Assembly: GCA_012514415.1 (NCBI GenBank)
Contig: JAAZAH010000016.1
Coordinates: 1 to 26,970 of the forward strand
DNA length: 26,970 bases
DNA from: Sandaracinaceae bacterium
GTDB taxonomy: Bacteria; Myxococcota_A; Polyangia; Polyangiales; Houyiibacteriaceae
Reading direction: 5' to 3'
In this document: piece by piece, positions 1-7,784 of the stretch
How the letters are laid out: each line of letters starts with the position of its first letter
Position numbering within the stretch: position 1 is the stretch's first letter
Notes under the pieces: model-generated
The model's input: only the letters and a program-made list of their open reading frames with translations
Databases searched by the model: none
Told to the model about the DNA's origin: nothing
Made by a program: the position numbers and the translations under genes

Positions 1-302
1 AGCACGCGTGATTCGAGATCGACCGCGTGGATCTTAGGGATGTCGATGGAGGCGCCCTCGAGGAGGCGCGCGACCTCAAGGAAGGGCAGCTCTTTCGGGG
101 GCTCGCCGCCGAGGAGCTCATCGCTCGCCATGAAATTCTCGGGGAGATCCATCACGACGAGCGTCTCAGGGCGATCCTCGAAGCGGAGCCGGTGATAGCG
201 CCGCGTCGACGCGTCCGCCGCGAATTGCGCGCACTCAAAAGGCGGGATCGTGCCGAAGACTTCGCGCAGGGCGCGATCGAGGCGTTTTTGATCGAAGACC
301 AT
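1..302 (-). CDS. AmgK-like phosphotransferase (COG3178 family), N-terminal part, cut by window edge
   Basis: The minus strand is open from ATG at 302 to the window edge, giving about 100 residues. An AGGAG box lies 5 nt upstream of this ATG. The motif ADASTRRYHRLR at about residues 29-40 matches the GDAS-x-RRYxR signature that opens the aminoglycoside-phosphotransferase-like kinase family including AmgK (N-acetylmuramate/N-acetylglucosamine 1-kinase, cell-wall recycling). It is followed by a VVMDLP strand, the expected position of a nucleotide-binding beta strand, and by PFLEVARLLEGASIDIPKI, which fits the family pattern of a helix before the hinge. The catalytic HGD and DxD motifs lie outside the window. 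In other bacteria amgK often precedes the nucleotidyltransferase murU, but what follows here cannot be seen. The family call is fairly firm. The exact substrate is inference. Confidence 0.7.
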   Translation of the reverse strand, partial: MVFDQKRLDRALREVFGTIPPFECAQFAADASTRRYHRLRFEDRPETLVVMDLPENFMASDELLGGEPPKELPFLEVARLLEGASIDIPKIHAVDLESRV

Positions 303-654
303 GGGAGCTCCTAGTTAGGGTTCAAGGTAATCGAGAGCGGAGAGAGGGCGAAATTTCGGGCCGAGCCCGTTCGCGCGCTTGCGCGATCAATGCGCGCCAG
401 ATGGAGTCGAATGCAGCCAAATAAGGTCGAGTACAACCACGTGACGACAACGCGGCTTCACCCCCAACTGAACCCCCATCCACCTCTCACACCCGGAATA
501 AACCCTGCGCCCGCTCGTTTTCTTTATTTCGTCGGGGTTGAATCTCAAAATGAGACGAATACACTCGACGTTTGCTAAGGGCTAGGGCATTTTACGTTCG
601 CCGATACGGTGATTTTGTGTGACGCCATGCGCGTCGCGAGAGTGAAGGTTGGTT
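303..654. other. Divergent intergenic region
   Basis: These 352 bp separate the AmgK-like gene (-) from the triple DsbA-like gene (+), so both promoters should lie here. I see no convincing gene: the ORF at 390-578 has no family resemblance and untypical composition. The region holds a small GC hairpin (CGGGC, 3-nt loop, GCCCG, 357-369), a more AT-rich tract around 510-600 and the dyad/promoter candidate listed separately. Confidence 0.6.
538..565 (+). promoter_or_regulatory. Candidate sigma70-type promoter overlapped by a dyad
   Basis: TTGAAT (538-543) and TACACT (560-565) are 16 bp apart and each match four of six bases of the -35/-10 consensus. An inverted repeat TCTCA-AAA-TGAGA (543-555) sits in the spacer, nested inside TTCGTC (528-533) and GACGAA (554-559). 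This position would suit an operator for the DsbA-like gene starting at 655. The call is by eye only; the leader would be about 80 nt. Confidence 0.25.
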
Positions 655-2679
655 ATGAATAAAACTTCTTCGTTGATCGCGATCCTCATCGCTAGCGTTG
701 GGGGCTTTGCGGTCGGCCATATGGTCGGTAAGCGAAGCGCCGACGATACAGGCACTAGTAAAGGCGCGGCAGTGGCCGTCCTCGAGGGCGACGGGCTCGG
801 TGAGCGTGGCGAGGCGCATCCCGAGGCAGGCGACGTTCCCCGCATCCGCGTCCCCGTCACCAAAGATCAGCCCATCCGCGGCCCCGTCGATGCACCCGTC
901 ACGATCGTCGCGTTCAGCGAGTTTCGGTGCCCCTTCTGCAACCGCGTGAACCCCACGATCGAGCAGCTCTTCAAGGACTACGGCGACAACATCCGCCTCG
1001 TCTTCCGCAACACTCCGTTCCAGCCCGGCGCGCAGGGTGCGTCGAACGCCGCACTCGAAGCCTTTGAGCAAGGCGGCAGCGAGGCGTTCTGGAAGATGCA
1101 CGATAAGCTCTTCGCGAACCAGAGCCAGCTCACGCCCGAAAACTTCGTGAAGTGGGCGCAAGAGATCGGCATCGACGCCGAGAAGGTGCGTGAGGCCGTT
1201 GCGAACGATAAGCACGCCGACAAGATCAACGCCGATAAGGCGCTTGGCGCGAAGGTCGGCGCCCGCGGCACCCCGAACTTCTTCATCAACGGCCGCCAGC
1301 TCGTCGGCGCCCAGCCCGTTGAGCGCTTCAAGGAGATCATCGACGATGAGCTGAAGCGCGCTGAGGCCCTCATGAAGAAGGGCATCGAGCGCAAGGATGT
1401 CTACGCCGCACTTCTTCGCGGAGCGAGTGACGGCGCCGCTGCGGCCGAGCCCTCACGCCCCGCCGCCCAGCGCCCGGATCCCGCCGCCGTCTATAAGGTC
1501 GAGCTCGCAGGCGATGAGCCCCAGCGCGGCCCGAACGACGCCCTCGTCACGATCGTCGCCGTCAGCAACTTCCAATGCGGATTCTGCAACCGTGTGCTCC
1601 CGACGCTCAAGCAGATCGAAGAGACCTACGGCAAGGACGTCCGCATCGTCTGGTGGAACAACCTCCTCCGCTTCCCCCACGCCGCTGCAGCGGCCACTCT
1701 CGCCCTTGAGGCGAAGGCGCAAAAGGGCGACGCGAAATTCTGGGAGGTCCACGACGTGCTCTTCGAGAACCAGCGCTCCATCAACCCCGAGAATATCGAG
1801 AAGTGGGCCAAGGAGGCCGGCCTCGATGTCGCCAAGGTTAAGAGCGCGATCGAGACCAATAAATACGACGCCGTCTTCAAGGATCAGATGGCCAAGGCCT
1901 CGCGCCTCGGCGCTGGCGGCACCCCGGCCTTCTTCATCAACGGCCGTTTCCTTAGCGGCGCGCAGCCCTTCGCCTCGTTCAAATCGGTGATCGACGAGGA
2001 GCTCGCCCGCGCGAAGAAGATCGTCGAAAGCGGCGTCCCCCGCGCCCGCGTCTACGCCGAAGCGATCAAGGACGGCGCAACGAGCCCGAAGCTCATCGGT
2101 GGTGGCGATGCACAGCGCCCGCAGCAGCCCGCGGCGGATCAGCGCTACGAGATCCCCATCCCCGCTGGCGCTCCCGCGATCGGCCCCGCGAACGCTCCGG
2201 TCGTGATCCAGATGTTCAGCGACTATCAGTGCCCGTTCTGCGCACGCGTCCTGCCGACGGTCGATCAGATCATCGATACGTACAAGAATAAGGTTCGCCT
2301 TGTTTGGCGCGATCTTCCCCTCGACTTCCACCCCCAGGCGAACCCCGCTGCGCAGGCCGCGCGCGAGGTCTATCGTCAGGGCGGAAACGATAAGTTCTGG
2401 GCCTACAACAAGCTTCTCTTCCAGAACTACAATCAGCTCAGCCGAGAGAAGTTCGAGGAGCTGGCCCAGCAGCTCGGCGGTGTGAACATGAACGAGTTCC
2501 GCAAGGCGCTCGATAGCGAGCGTCATAAGCCCGCCGTCGACGCCGACTACCAAGCGGCACGCAATAGCGGCGCGCGGATCGGAACGCCCGCGTTCTTCAT
2601 CAACGGCCGACTCGTCAGCGGCGCGCAGCCCTTCGAGAACTTCAAGCGCGTGATCGACGAGGAGCTCGCGAAGAAGTAA
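655..2679 (+). CDS. Membrane-anchored protein with three DsbA-like thioredoxin domains
   Basis: A 674-residue protein that probably acts outside the cytoplasm in thiol-disulfide chemistry. Residues about 5-24 form a hydrophobic signal-anchor after MNKTSS. Three successive DsbA/Thioredoxin_4-type domains follow, with active sites CPFC (92-95), CGFC (308-311) and CPFC (526-529). Each is paired with a cis-proline motif (GTPNFFING or GTPAFFING) and a conserved GAQP further on. The linkers are alike: a helix, then a G-x-x-R-x-x-V/E-Y segment, then a Pro/Ala-rich stretch. The start is ATG 655 with GAAGG 6 nt upstream; an in-frame TTG at 649 is less likely. Typical family members carry one such domain, so three in tandem is unusual. 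All three keep both cysteines. No DsbB or DsbD partner lies nearby. Oxidase versus isomerase role is not decidable here. Confidence 0.9.
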   Translation: MNKTSSLIAILIASVGGFAVGHMVGKRSADDTGTSKGAAVAVLEGDGLGERGEAHPEAGDVPRIRVPVTKDQPIRGPVDAPVTIVAFSEFRCPFCNRVNPTIEQLFKDYGDNIRLVFRNTPFQPGAQGASNAALEAFEQGGSEAFWKMHDKLFANQSQLTPENFVKWAQEIGIDAEKVREAVANDKHADKINADKALGAKVGARGTPNFFINGRQLVGAQPVERFKEIIDDELKRAEALMKKGIERKDVYAALLRGASDGAAAAEPSRPAAQRPDPAAVYKVELAGDEPQRGPNDALVTIVAVSNFQCGFCNRVLPTLKQIEETYGKDVRIVWWNNLLRFPHAAAAATLALEAKAQKGDAKFWEVHDVLFENQRSINPENIEKWAKEAGLDVAKVKSAIETNKYDAVFKDQMAKASRLGAGGTPAFFINGRFLSGAQPFASFKSVIDEELARAKKIVESGVPRARVYAEAIKDGATSPKLIGGGDAQRPQQPAADQRYEIPIPAGAPAIGPANAPVVIQMFSDYQCPFCARVLPTVDQIIDTYKNKVRLVWRDLPLDFHPQANPAAQAAREVYRQGGNDKFWAYNKLLFQNYNQLSREKFEELAQQLGGVNMNEFRKALDSERHKPAVDADYQAARNSGARIGTPAFFINGRLVSGAQPFENFKRVIDEELAKK

Positions 2680-2704
2680 CCCGCCTCCCTCATCGCTCGA
2701 CGTC

Positions 2705-2736
2705 AACGGCCGCACTCCTTTCGGAAGGCGGCCGTT
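2705..2736 (+). terminator. Possible rho-independent-like hairpin after the triple DsbA gene
   Basis: A perfect 9-bp stem AACGGCCGC / GCGGCCGTT (2705-2713 and 2728-2736) encloses a loop in which TCC and GGA can also pair. It lies 26 bp after the stop codon. The following bases are only weakly T-rich (GCGCGTTTAATC), so termination efficiency is uncertain. Confidence 0.45.
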
Positions 2737-2783
2737 GCGCGTTTAATCACCAATCTTTTCGCGCCTTCGTCGGGGGCGGGTGA

Positions 2784-2789
2784 TATAGT
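2784..2789 (+). promoter_or_regulatory. -10-like element close to the lipoprotein start
   Basis: TATAGT (within TGATATAGT) matches five of six -10 bases and ends 12 bp before the ATG at 2802. No good -35 is visible 16-18 bp upstream. If real, the mRNA leader would be only about 6 nt, although a G-run (2791-2795) could also act as a ribosome-binding site on a longer transcript. Confidence 0.25.
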
Positions 2790-2801
2790 CGGGGGTCGTT
2801 C

Positions 2802-3653
2802 ATGCGTTCCACTTTCTTTTTTCTGCTCGTCCTCGCCTTCGCCACCGCTTGCGGCGGAGGAGCATCCCCCAAATCAAGCGATCTCCCTGCGAACTCAAGC
2901 AGCGGGGCTGAGAGTCAAAACGAGCAAACCACGCTCAAAGCGACTGAAGATGCGTCGCCCGCCGGAAGTGAGCTCGGGTTCGATGAGGCTGCACTCGAGG
3001 CACTGCTTGGCGATGAGCCCCGCGCGCCACTGCCGCTGAACCGTAAGCGCGCGCGCCTCGGAGCGGCGGATGCCGAGGTCACCATCCTCTTCTTCTCGGA
3101 TCTTGAATGTCCCTATTGCGCCATCGCCATGCGCACCATCCGGGAGCTGATGGAACGTTATCCGGGCAAGATCCGCCTCTATCAGCTCCACTACCCGCCT
3201 CCCGGTCACGTCCACGCCGATGGCGCAGCGCGCGTCGCCGAGGCCATCCGCGTCGAACGTGGCGACGCTGCGTTCTACGAGTTCATTTCGGAGCTCCACC
3301 CCGATAGAGAGCGGCTCAGCGAGGGGCGACTCCGAGAGCTCGCGCTCAGCGCCGGTCTTTCGGAGGCAGCGCTCGATGGCGCGCTTGACGAGTATCATTT
3401 CGACGATGAAGTGCGCGGCGACACCGCGATCGGGCGAATCATCGGGATCCGAGGCACACCCGCGAGCCTCCTTAATGGCCGCCTCGTCCCGGGCGCACAG
3501 TCACTCGAAACCTTCGAAAAAGTCTTCCTTGAAGAGCTTGAGATCGCTAGGAAAATTCGAGATCTCGGTGTCGCACGCGGTGATGAATACCGTGCCCTCG
3601 TCAAGCTCTATTTCGGGAGCGAGGGGCTCGAGGCCATGCAGGGGAACGATTGA
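2802..3653 (+). CDS. DsbA-family thioredoxin lipoprotein, single domain
   Basis: A 283-residue protein with a lipoprotein-type N-terminus: a hydrophobic stretch after MRST, then ATAC with Cys17 as the likely lipidated residue, followed by a Gly/Ser-rich linker to about residue 75. The single DsbA-like domain has CPYC at residues 103-106 and the cis-proline motif GIRGTPASLLNG near residue 215, followed by GAQ. The C-terminal helix with the GVARGDEYRAL pattern matches the ends of the domains in the upstream triple protein, so the two genes are clearly related. It is expected to sit in the periplasm, anchored to a membrane. It is 122 bp downstream of the triple DsbA gene, with a hairpin between, so it may have its own promoter. 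The redox direction and client proteins are unknown. Confidence 0.85.
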   Translation: MRSTFFFLLVLAFATACGGGASPKSSDLPANSSSGAESQNEQTTLKATEDASPAGSELGFDEAALEALLGDEPRAPLPLNRKRARLGAADAEVTILFFSDLECPYCAIAMRTIRELMERYPGKIRLYQLHYPPPGHVHADGAARVAEAIRVERGDAAFYEFISELHPDRERLSEGRLRELALSAGLSEAALDGALDEYHFDDEVRGDTAIGRIIGIRGTPASLLNGRLVPGAQSLETFEKVFLEELEIARKIRDLGVARGDEYRALVKLYFGSEGLEAMQGND

Positions 3654-3701
3654 CTTCAACCCATCGAGGCGATACAGAAATTGCCGATTTTGAAAGGTCG
3701 T

Positions 3702-4607
3702 ATGACGATGTCGAAGGGGAGCGCGGCGACGCCCGCTGAGCCGAATCAAGAGGTCGAAGAGCTCTATTTTCGCAGCGAGAGCGCGTATCTATGCCTCGTC
3801 GTCAACCGACGGACGGAGCTTATCCGAATCATCGATTTTCGCGCTGGGGCTCTCCCTGCCAAACGACTCTACATCCAATCCATTGCCAAAAAAGAGGGCA
3901 TCCGGAAGCTCATCACGCTCGTCGAAAAGGATGAAGTCTCGAGCTGGACGCGCGTGGGCTTCGTCCGCGAGGGCACGATCCCGGGCTTTTATAAGCGAAG
4001 CGACGGGCATCTTTGCGGCTGCGTGATCGATCCCTCGGGCGCCTCGATCGAGATCACCGACGAAGCCAATAAGCTCTCCGAGCGCATCATCAACCAAGCG
4101 CGCCGAGCCGCGCGCGACATCCCCGATCACATCAAGGGCGAGACCTGCTACGAGATCGAGGATGTCCACGGCTATGAGTTCCGTGACGAGGCCGTCGCCA
4201 ACGAATCCGCGCTCCACACCTTCGACCCCTTTGGGCGCGACGCCGAGCGCATCTTTTATCAGGTGACGATGAAGGATACGCCGACCAATATCGTAAGCGG
4301 CGAGTTCCAAGACTGCTTTGGGCATTCCCTGATTGAACTGCTCTACGCCCCGGAGACGGAAAACGAGATCCTCGCCGCCACGGCCGCGATCCGTGCGCTC
4401 TCGGACGATCTCATGGGCCGCGGGATCGTCGCAGGCTTTGCCTTCGTTCCGATCGACGATCTCGATACCTGCACAGCCTTTATCGCCGCGGGCTATCGAA
4501 AAACCGGCCTCCTCGCCGAAGGCATCCTCGTCGACGGAGAGCGCAAGGACGCCATTCTCTTTACGAGAAAGCTCGCCAATCCCGGCGAAGACGAAACCGC
4601 CACCTGA
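3702..4607 (+). CDS. Two-part GNAT-like acetyltransferase (beta-lysine N-acetyltransferase-like)
   Basis: A 301-residue cytoplasmic protein that looks like two GNAT-type segments in tandem. The N-terminal part contains GFVREGTIPGFYKRSDGH (about residues 85-102), which resembles the acceptor/CoA region of putative beta-lysine N-acetyltransferases (AblB-like). The C-terminal part has GFAFVPIDDLDTCTAFIAAG, then YRKTGLLAEGIL and a final strand AILFTRKL, a pattern common in GNAT C-terminal halves. I chose ATG 3702 (AAGG 4 nt upstream); ATG 3708 and TTG 3681 are alternatives. No lysine 2,3-aminomutase gene (ablA) is adjacent, so an osmolyte role is not supported by context. It lies 48 bp after the lipoprotein gene. 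Family assignment is moderate; substrate unknown. Confidence 0.6.
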   Translation: MTMSKGSAATPAEPNQEVEELYFRSESAYLCLVVNRRTELIRIIDFRAGALPAKRLYIQSIAKKEGIRKLITLVEKDEVSSWTRVGFVREGTIPGFYKRSDGHLCGCVIDPSGASIEITDEANKLSERIINQARRAARDIPDHIKGETCYEIEDVHGYEFRDEAVANESALHTFDPFGRDAERIFYQVTMKDTPTNIVSGEFQDCFGHSLIELLYAPETENEILAATAAIRALSDDLMGRGIVAGFAFVPIDDLDTCTAFIAAGYRKTGLLAEGILVDGERKDAILFTRKLANPGEDETAT

Positions 4608-4618
4608 TCCGAGTTTTT

Positions 4619-6817
4619 TCAGGCCGGCGACAGAAAGCTCAGGAGAACGGTCTTCCGCCCGTAGCCAGGAAAGTCGACCGTCGCCTTCGGCGTAAACCCT
4701 GCGTCGACCCGAATTACGGATCCGACGCCGAACTTCTTATGCCGAACCTTCATCCCGGCTTGGAGCGTGCCACCCGCCGGGAGATCGACGCCATCGAAGT
4801 CATCGTAGCTCCCGTCCACCCCCTCGTAGCTCGCCGCCTCGAAGTCACCGCGGTACGCGCGCTCACGGCGCGCTGCGGGTCGCCTAAAAGAGGATGAACC
4901 GCCGACTTCGACAAGGTCTTCGCGCGGCAGCTCGGAGAGGAAACGCGAAGGGACCCGCATCTTCGTCTGCCCAAAGATGGTTCGCGAATGCGCCCAAGTG
5001 AGGATGAGGCGCTCCTCAGCACGCGTGATGGCGACGTAGGCGAGGCGGCGCTCTTCTTCGAGCTCATCCGGATCGTCCCAGACTTCGAGTCCCTTGAAGG
5101 GGAAGCCCTCCTCTTCAAGTCCCGTAACGAAAACGACCGGGAACTCGAGGCCTTTCGCGGCGTGAACCGTCATCAGCGTGAGGCGATCCTCGCCTGCCTC
5201 TTCCTCGAGCGAGACATCGAGCGTCACATTCTCGAGGTATTCAGCGATCGAAGGCGCTTCGCTCTCGCGCTCATAGATCTCCATCGAACTGAGAAGTTCT
5301 CCGAGGTTCTCGAGCCTCGCGTCCGCTTCGACCGTATCCTCCGCTTCAAGCATCGCGCGATAGCCCGTTTTTTCAAGGAGCTGCCGCGTGAAGGCGCCAA
5401 GGCCGAGCTCGCCGGCATCGGCACGTAGTTCCGTCATCAGTTCGATAAATTCGCTGAGACGTCGATGCGGTCCGGCCGAAAAGAGCCTTTCGTCGATCGC
5501 GGCCTCGAGCGCCGCCTGCACCGAGATGGACCGGCGCGCGGCGATCGCGCCGAGGCGATCCAAGGTGGCCTTTCCGATCCCGCGCGTCGGCTTATTGATG
5601 ATCCGAAGGAGGCTCACGTCGTCGGAGGGGTTCGTAATGACCCGAAGGTAGGCGAGGATGTCTTTGATCTCGGCGCGCTCGTAGAAGCGAAGCCCACCCA
5701 CGATCCGATACGGAAGCGCCGCTCGCGTCAGCGCCTCCTCGATGGCGCGGCTTTGAGCATGCACGCGATAAAAGATCGCAATCTCGCTGAGCGAGGAGCC
5801 CGCCGCTTGAAGCTCGTGGATGGAACGAACGAGGAGCGCTGCCTCATCCCGCTCATCGAGCGCCTGAGCGACGATGATCTTCGGGCCGTCCTCGCGCTCG
5901 GTGAAAAGACGCTTCGGCTCGCGATCGATGGCTTTCTCGATGATCGCGTTGGCCGCGCGAAGAATACGCGCACTCGAACGATAATTTCGCTCGAGTTTGA
6001 TGCTCGCGGCCTCCTCAAAATACTGCCGAAAATCGAGGATGTTGCGCCGATCCGCCCCTCGCCAGGCGTAGATGCTCTGGTCGTCATCACCGACGACGAC
6101 GATATTTCGATGTCGCGCGGCGAGCGCACGAACTAGCCGAAGCTGCGCGTGATTGGTGTCCTGAAACTCGTCGACGAGGATGAAATCGAACCGCCCTTCG
6201 ACTTCGGCGCGAAAAGCGGGATGTGTCTCGAGTCCGCGCACCATGCGATAGATGAGGTCGCCGAAGTCGAGCGCCCTCGCCTGCTCCATCCGCTCCTCAT
6301 AGACGACGTAGACATCCTTTGCGATCTTGGCGATGGGATCGTCCTGAGAGACGTCGTCCGGGCCGAGCATCTCTTGTTTGGCGTAGTTGATCTTCCCAGC
6401 GATCATCTTCGGCGGATAACGCTTCTCGTCGATGTTGAGATCGCGAAGGATGCGCTTCACCATCGCTTGTTGATCGGCATCGTCGTAGATGGTGAAGTGG
6501 CGGTCGATTCCGAGATGTGCGCCGTGGAGGCGGAGAAGGCGCGCGCAGATGGCGTGGAACGTGCCCACCCAAAGCGAATCCGCAGCAAAGCCGACGAGAT
6601 CGCGGAGGCGCGAGCGCATCTCCGTCGCAGCCTTGTTCGTGAAGGTCACCGCGAGGATGCGATAGGGCGGAACGCCAAGCTCACGGACGAGCCGAGCGAT
6701 GCGGTGCGTGATGACCCGCGTTTTTCCGCTTCCCGCGCCGGCGAACACAACGAGCGGCCCGCGCTCGTGAAGCACGGCCTCTCGTTGCGGTGGGTTGAGG
6801 TTGGATAGGAGGCTCAT
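4619..6817 (-). CDS. pcrA: UvrD/PcrA-type superfamily 1A DNA helicase
   Basis: A 732-residue 3'-5' DNA helicase of the UvrD/PcrA/Rep family, acting in nucleotide excision repair, mismatch repair and removal of recombinase filaments. SF1 motifs are complete and in order: Q-motif NPPQREAV (8-15), Walker A GAGSGKT (27-33), motif II ILVDEFQDTN, motif III VVGDDDQSIYAWRGA, motif IV LERNYRS, motif V MTVHAAKGLEFPVVF and motif VI RLAYVAITRAEE. The C-terminal Tudor-like domain typical of PcrA is present (about 685-732: GMKVRHKKFGVGSV and following). Length is normal for the family. ATG 6817 is the only sensible start; I see no clear Shine-Dalgarno sequence. The stop lies 11 bp from the convergent acetyltransferase gene. 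Whether it is the main UvrD or a PcrA paralogue cannot be decided from this window. Confidence 0.95.
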   Translation of the reverse strand: MSLLSNLNPPQREAVLHERGPLVVFAGAGSGKTRVITHRIARLVRELGVPPYRILAVTFTNKAATEMRSRLRDLVGFAADSLWVGTFHAICARLLRLHGAHLGIDRHFTIYDDADQQAMVKRILRDLNIDEKRYPPKMIAGKINYAKQEMLGPDDVSQDDPIAKIAKDVYVVYEERMEQARALDFGDLIYRMVRGLETHPAFRAEVEGRFDFILVDEFQDTNHAQLRLVRALAARHRNIVVVGDDDQSIYAWRGADRRNILDFRQYFEEAASIKLERNYRSSARILRAANAIIEKAIDREPKRLFTEREDGPKIIVAQALDERDEAALLVRSIHELQAAGSSLSEIAIFYRVHAQSRAIEEALTRAALPYRIVGGLRFYERAEIKDILAYLRVITNPSDDVSLLRIINKPTRGIGKATLDRLGAIAARRSISVQAALEAAIDERLFSAGPHRRLSEFIELMTELRADAGELGLGAFTRQLLEKTGYRAMLEAEDTVEADARLENLGELLSSMEIYERESEAPSIAEYLENVTLDVSLEEEAGEDRLTLMTVHAAKGLEFPVVFVTGLEEEGFPFKGLEVWDDPDELEEERRLAYVAITRAEERLILTWAHSRTIFGQTKMRVPSRFLSELPREDLVEVGGSSSFRRPAARRERAYRGDFEAASYEGVDGSYDDFDGVDLPAGGTLQAGMKVRHKKFGVGSVIRVDAGFTPKATVDFPGYGRKTVLLSFLSPA

Positions 6818-7139
6818 TTTGAGGAAGGCCAGCTCGCGTTTTGCATGCCGAACGCCGGCGCCATCTCATCCCTAAAAGGCTCAGCTCCGAGGTGCAATCC
6901 CGAAGCGGCGCGATGAGGCGCGATCTGGGAGAGTTCTCTATACAAGATCTCGGCCCGTTTTCCTCCCCCTAGTTCGTGATATCCTCCCCGAGGGTATGGT
7001 CGTACGTCGTGCATCCGTGACGAGCCGCGGTCCATTCCCATCGAGGAAGGTGATCCCTCTCGCCTCGGCATCGCATCCGGGCATCGAACAATCCGAGTGA
7101 ATCAAACCGGCGCACAGCCGTCCAACGGGTAGGAAAACC
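6818..7139. other. Divergent intergenic region between the helicase and the sigma operon
   Basis: These 322 bp should hold the promoters of both neighbours. A TATACA-like -10 lies near 6938-6943 and a TGATAT element at 6977-6982. The latter stands 13 bp before an ATG (6996) that opens a 34-codon ORF, listed separately. No RNA gene or repeat was recognised. Confidence 0.5.
6996..7100 (+). CDS. Possible 34-residue upstream ORF or leader peptide before the sigma gene
   Basis: ATG 6996 opens a short ORF that ends at TGA 7098-7100, 39 bp before the inferred ATT start of the sigma factor and in the same reading frame. The peptide begins MVVRRASVTSRG and has no recognisable motif. Its third-position GC content (about 64 percent by hand count) seems lower than in neighbouring genes, so it may not be translated. 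A GAGGG run sits almost directly against the ATG, too close for a good ribosome-binding site. It could be a leader peptide, a decayed N-terminal extension of the sigma gene, or chance. Confidence 0.2.
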   Translation: MVVRRASVTSRGPFPSRKVIPLASASHPGIEQSE

Positions 7140-7784
7140 ATTACAAGCGATAAGAAAAAATTCGCGGAAGAGAGCGCCGATAGGGCAAAGGAAGCGGCCG
7201 CGGAGGAACTCGTAAGCCGCGCCAAGTCGGGCGATCGCGAGGCCTTTCGGGAGCTTTACGACCTTTATCATCAGCGGCTCTTCGGGACGGCGCTCTCGAT
7301 CCTCAAAGATCGTGAGGACGCCATGGATGTCGTGCAAGAGGCCTTCGTCAAAGCCTATCGAAACCTACCGAAGTTCGAGGGCACCTCGGGCTTCTACACG
7401 TGGATTTATCGAATCACCATGAATGCAGCCATCGACCACCTTCGAAAGAAGAATCGCGCGCCGAGCGCAGAGTTCGAAGAGGGGCGTGGGGATCACGAGG
7501 CCGCCATCGCCGATCCCGGCCCGAGCCTCGGCGTGAATGCATTCGAGGGGGCCCATCGGAGCGAGCTGCGTGAGGCGATCAAACGCGCGCTTGATCAGCT
7601 CTCGGAGCATCACCGTGCGGCCGTTATCCTCCGCGATCTCGAAGGCTATAGCTATGAAGAGATCGCAGAAACGCTCGGCATCCCACGCGGTACGGTGATG
7701 AGCCGACTTTTCCACGCGCGGCGCTCCATGCAGGTCGCGCTCCGTGATTATTTTGAGCGCAAAGACGGTGAGGACGCATCATGA
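7140..7784 (+). CDS. ECF-type sigma-70 factor with apparent ATT start codon
   Basis: An RNA polymerase sigma factor of the extracytoplasmic-function class, 214 residues. Region 2 covers about residues 23-105 (EELVSRAKSGDREAFRELY, then DREDAMDVVQEAFVKAYRN and FYTWIYRITMNAAIDHLR). Region 4 covers about 145-200 (LSEHHRAAVILRDLEGYSY, then ETLGIPRGTVMSRLFHARR). The frame is open from 7101, but it holds no ATG, GTG, TTG or CTG before ATG 7323, and starting there would delete the first part of region 2. The best start is ATT 7140, preceded by GGTAGGA with AGGA 5 nt away, giving an N-terminus (M)TSDKKKFAEE. The stop overlaps the next gene's ATG by 4 bp (ATGA), so the pair is probably translationally coupled. 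Function as a sigma factor is near certain; the start codon is inference. Confidence 0.88.
   Translation: MTSDKKKFAEESADRAKEAAAEELVSRAKSGDREAFRELYDLYHQRLFGTALSILKDREDAMDVVQEAFVKAYRNLPKFEGTSGFYTWIYRITMNAAIDHLRKKNRAPSAEFEEGRGDHEAAIADPGPSLGVNAFEGAHRSELREAIKRALDQLSEHHRAAVILRDLEGYSYEEIAETLGIPRGTVMSRLFHARRSMQVALRDYFERKDGEDAS

Noticed and set aside
390..578. A 62-residue ORF in the first intergenic region
   Set aside because: It has no motif, no ribosome-binding site and composition unlike the coding regions, and it overlaps the candidate promoter.
1453..2715. A 420-residue minus-strand ORF opposite the triple DsbA gene
   Set aside because: It is Asp/Leu/Arg-rich with no family motif and mirrors the codon bias of the real + strand gene, so it is an antisense shadow.
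4608..4630. Terminator between the convergent acetyltransferase and helicase genes
   Set aside because: There is a T6 run but no convincing GC-rich stem before it, and the sequence mostly belongs to the helicase 3' end.
7098..7100. TGA as a selenocysteine codon joining the upstream ORF to the sigma factor
   Set aside because: No SECIS-like hairpin was evident directly after the TGA, and sigma factors have no use for selenocysteine. A stop codon is the simple reading.
6969..7337. A 122-residue minus-strand ORF across the sigma gene start
   Set aside because: It lies opposite conserved sigma region 2 codons and has no recognisable domain. The sigma reading is clearly the real one.
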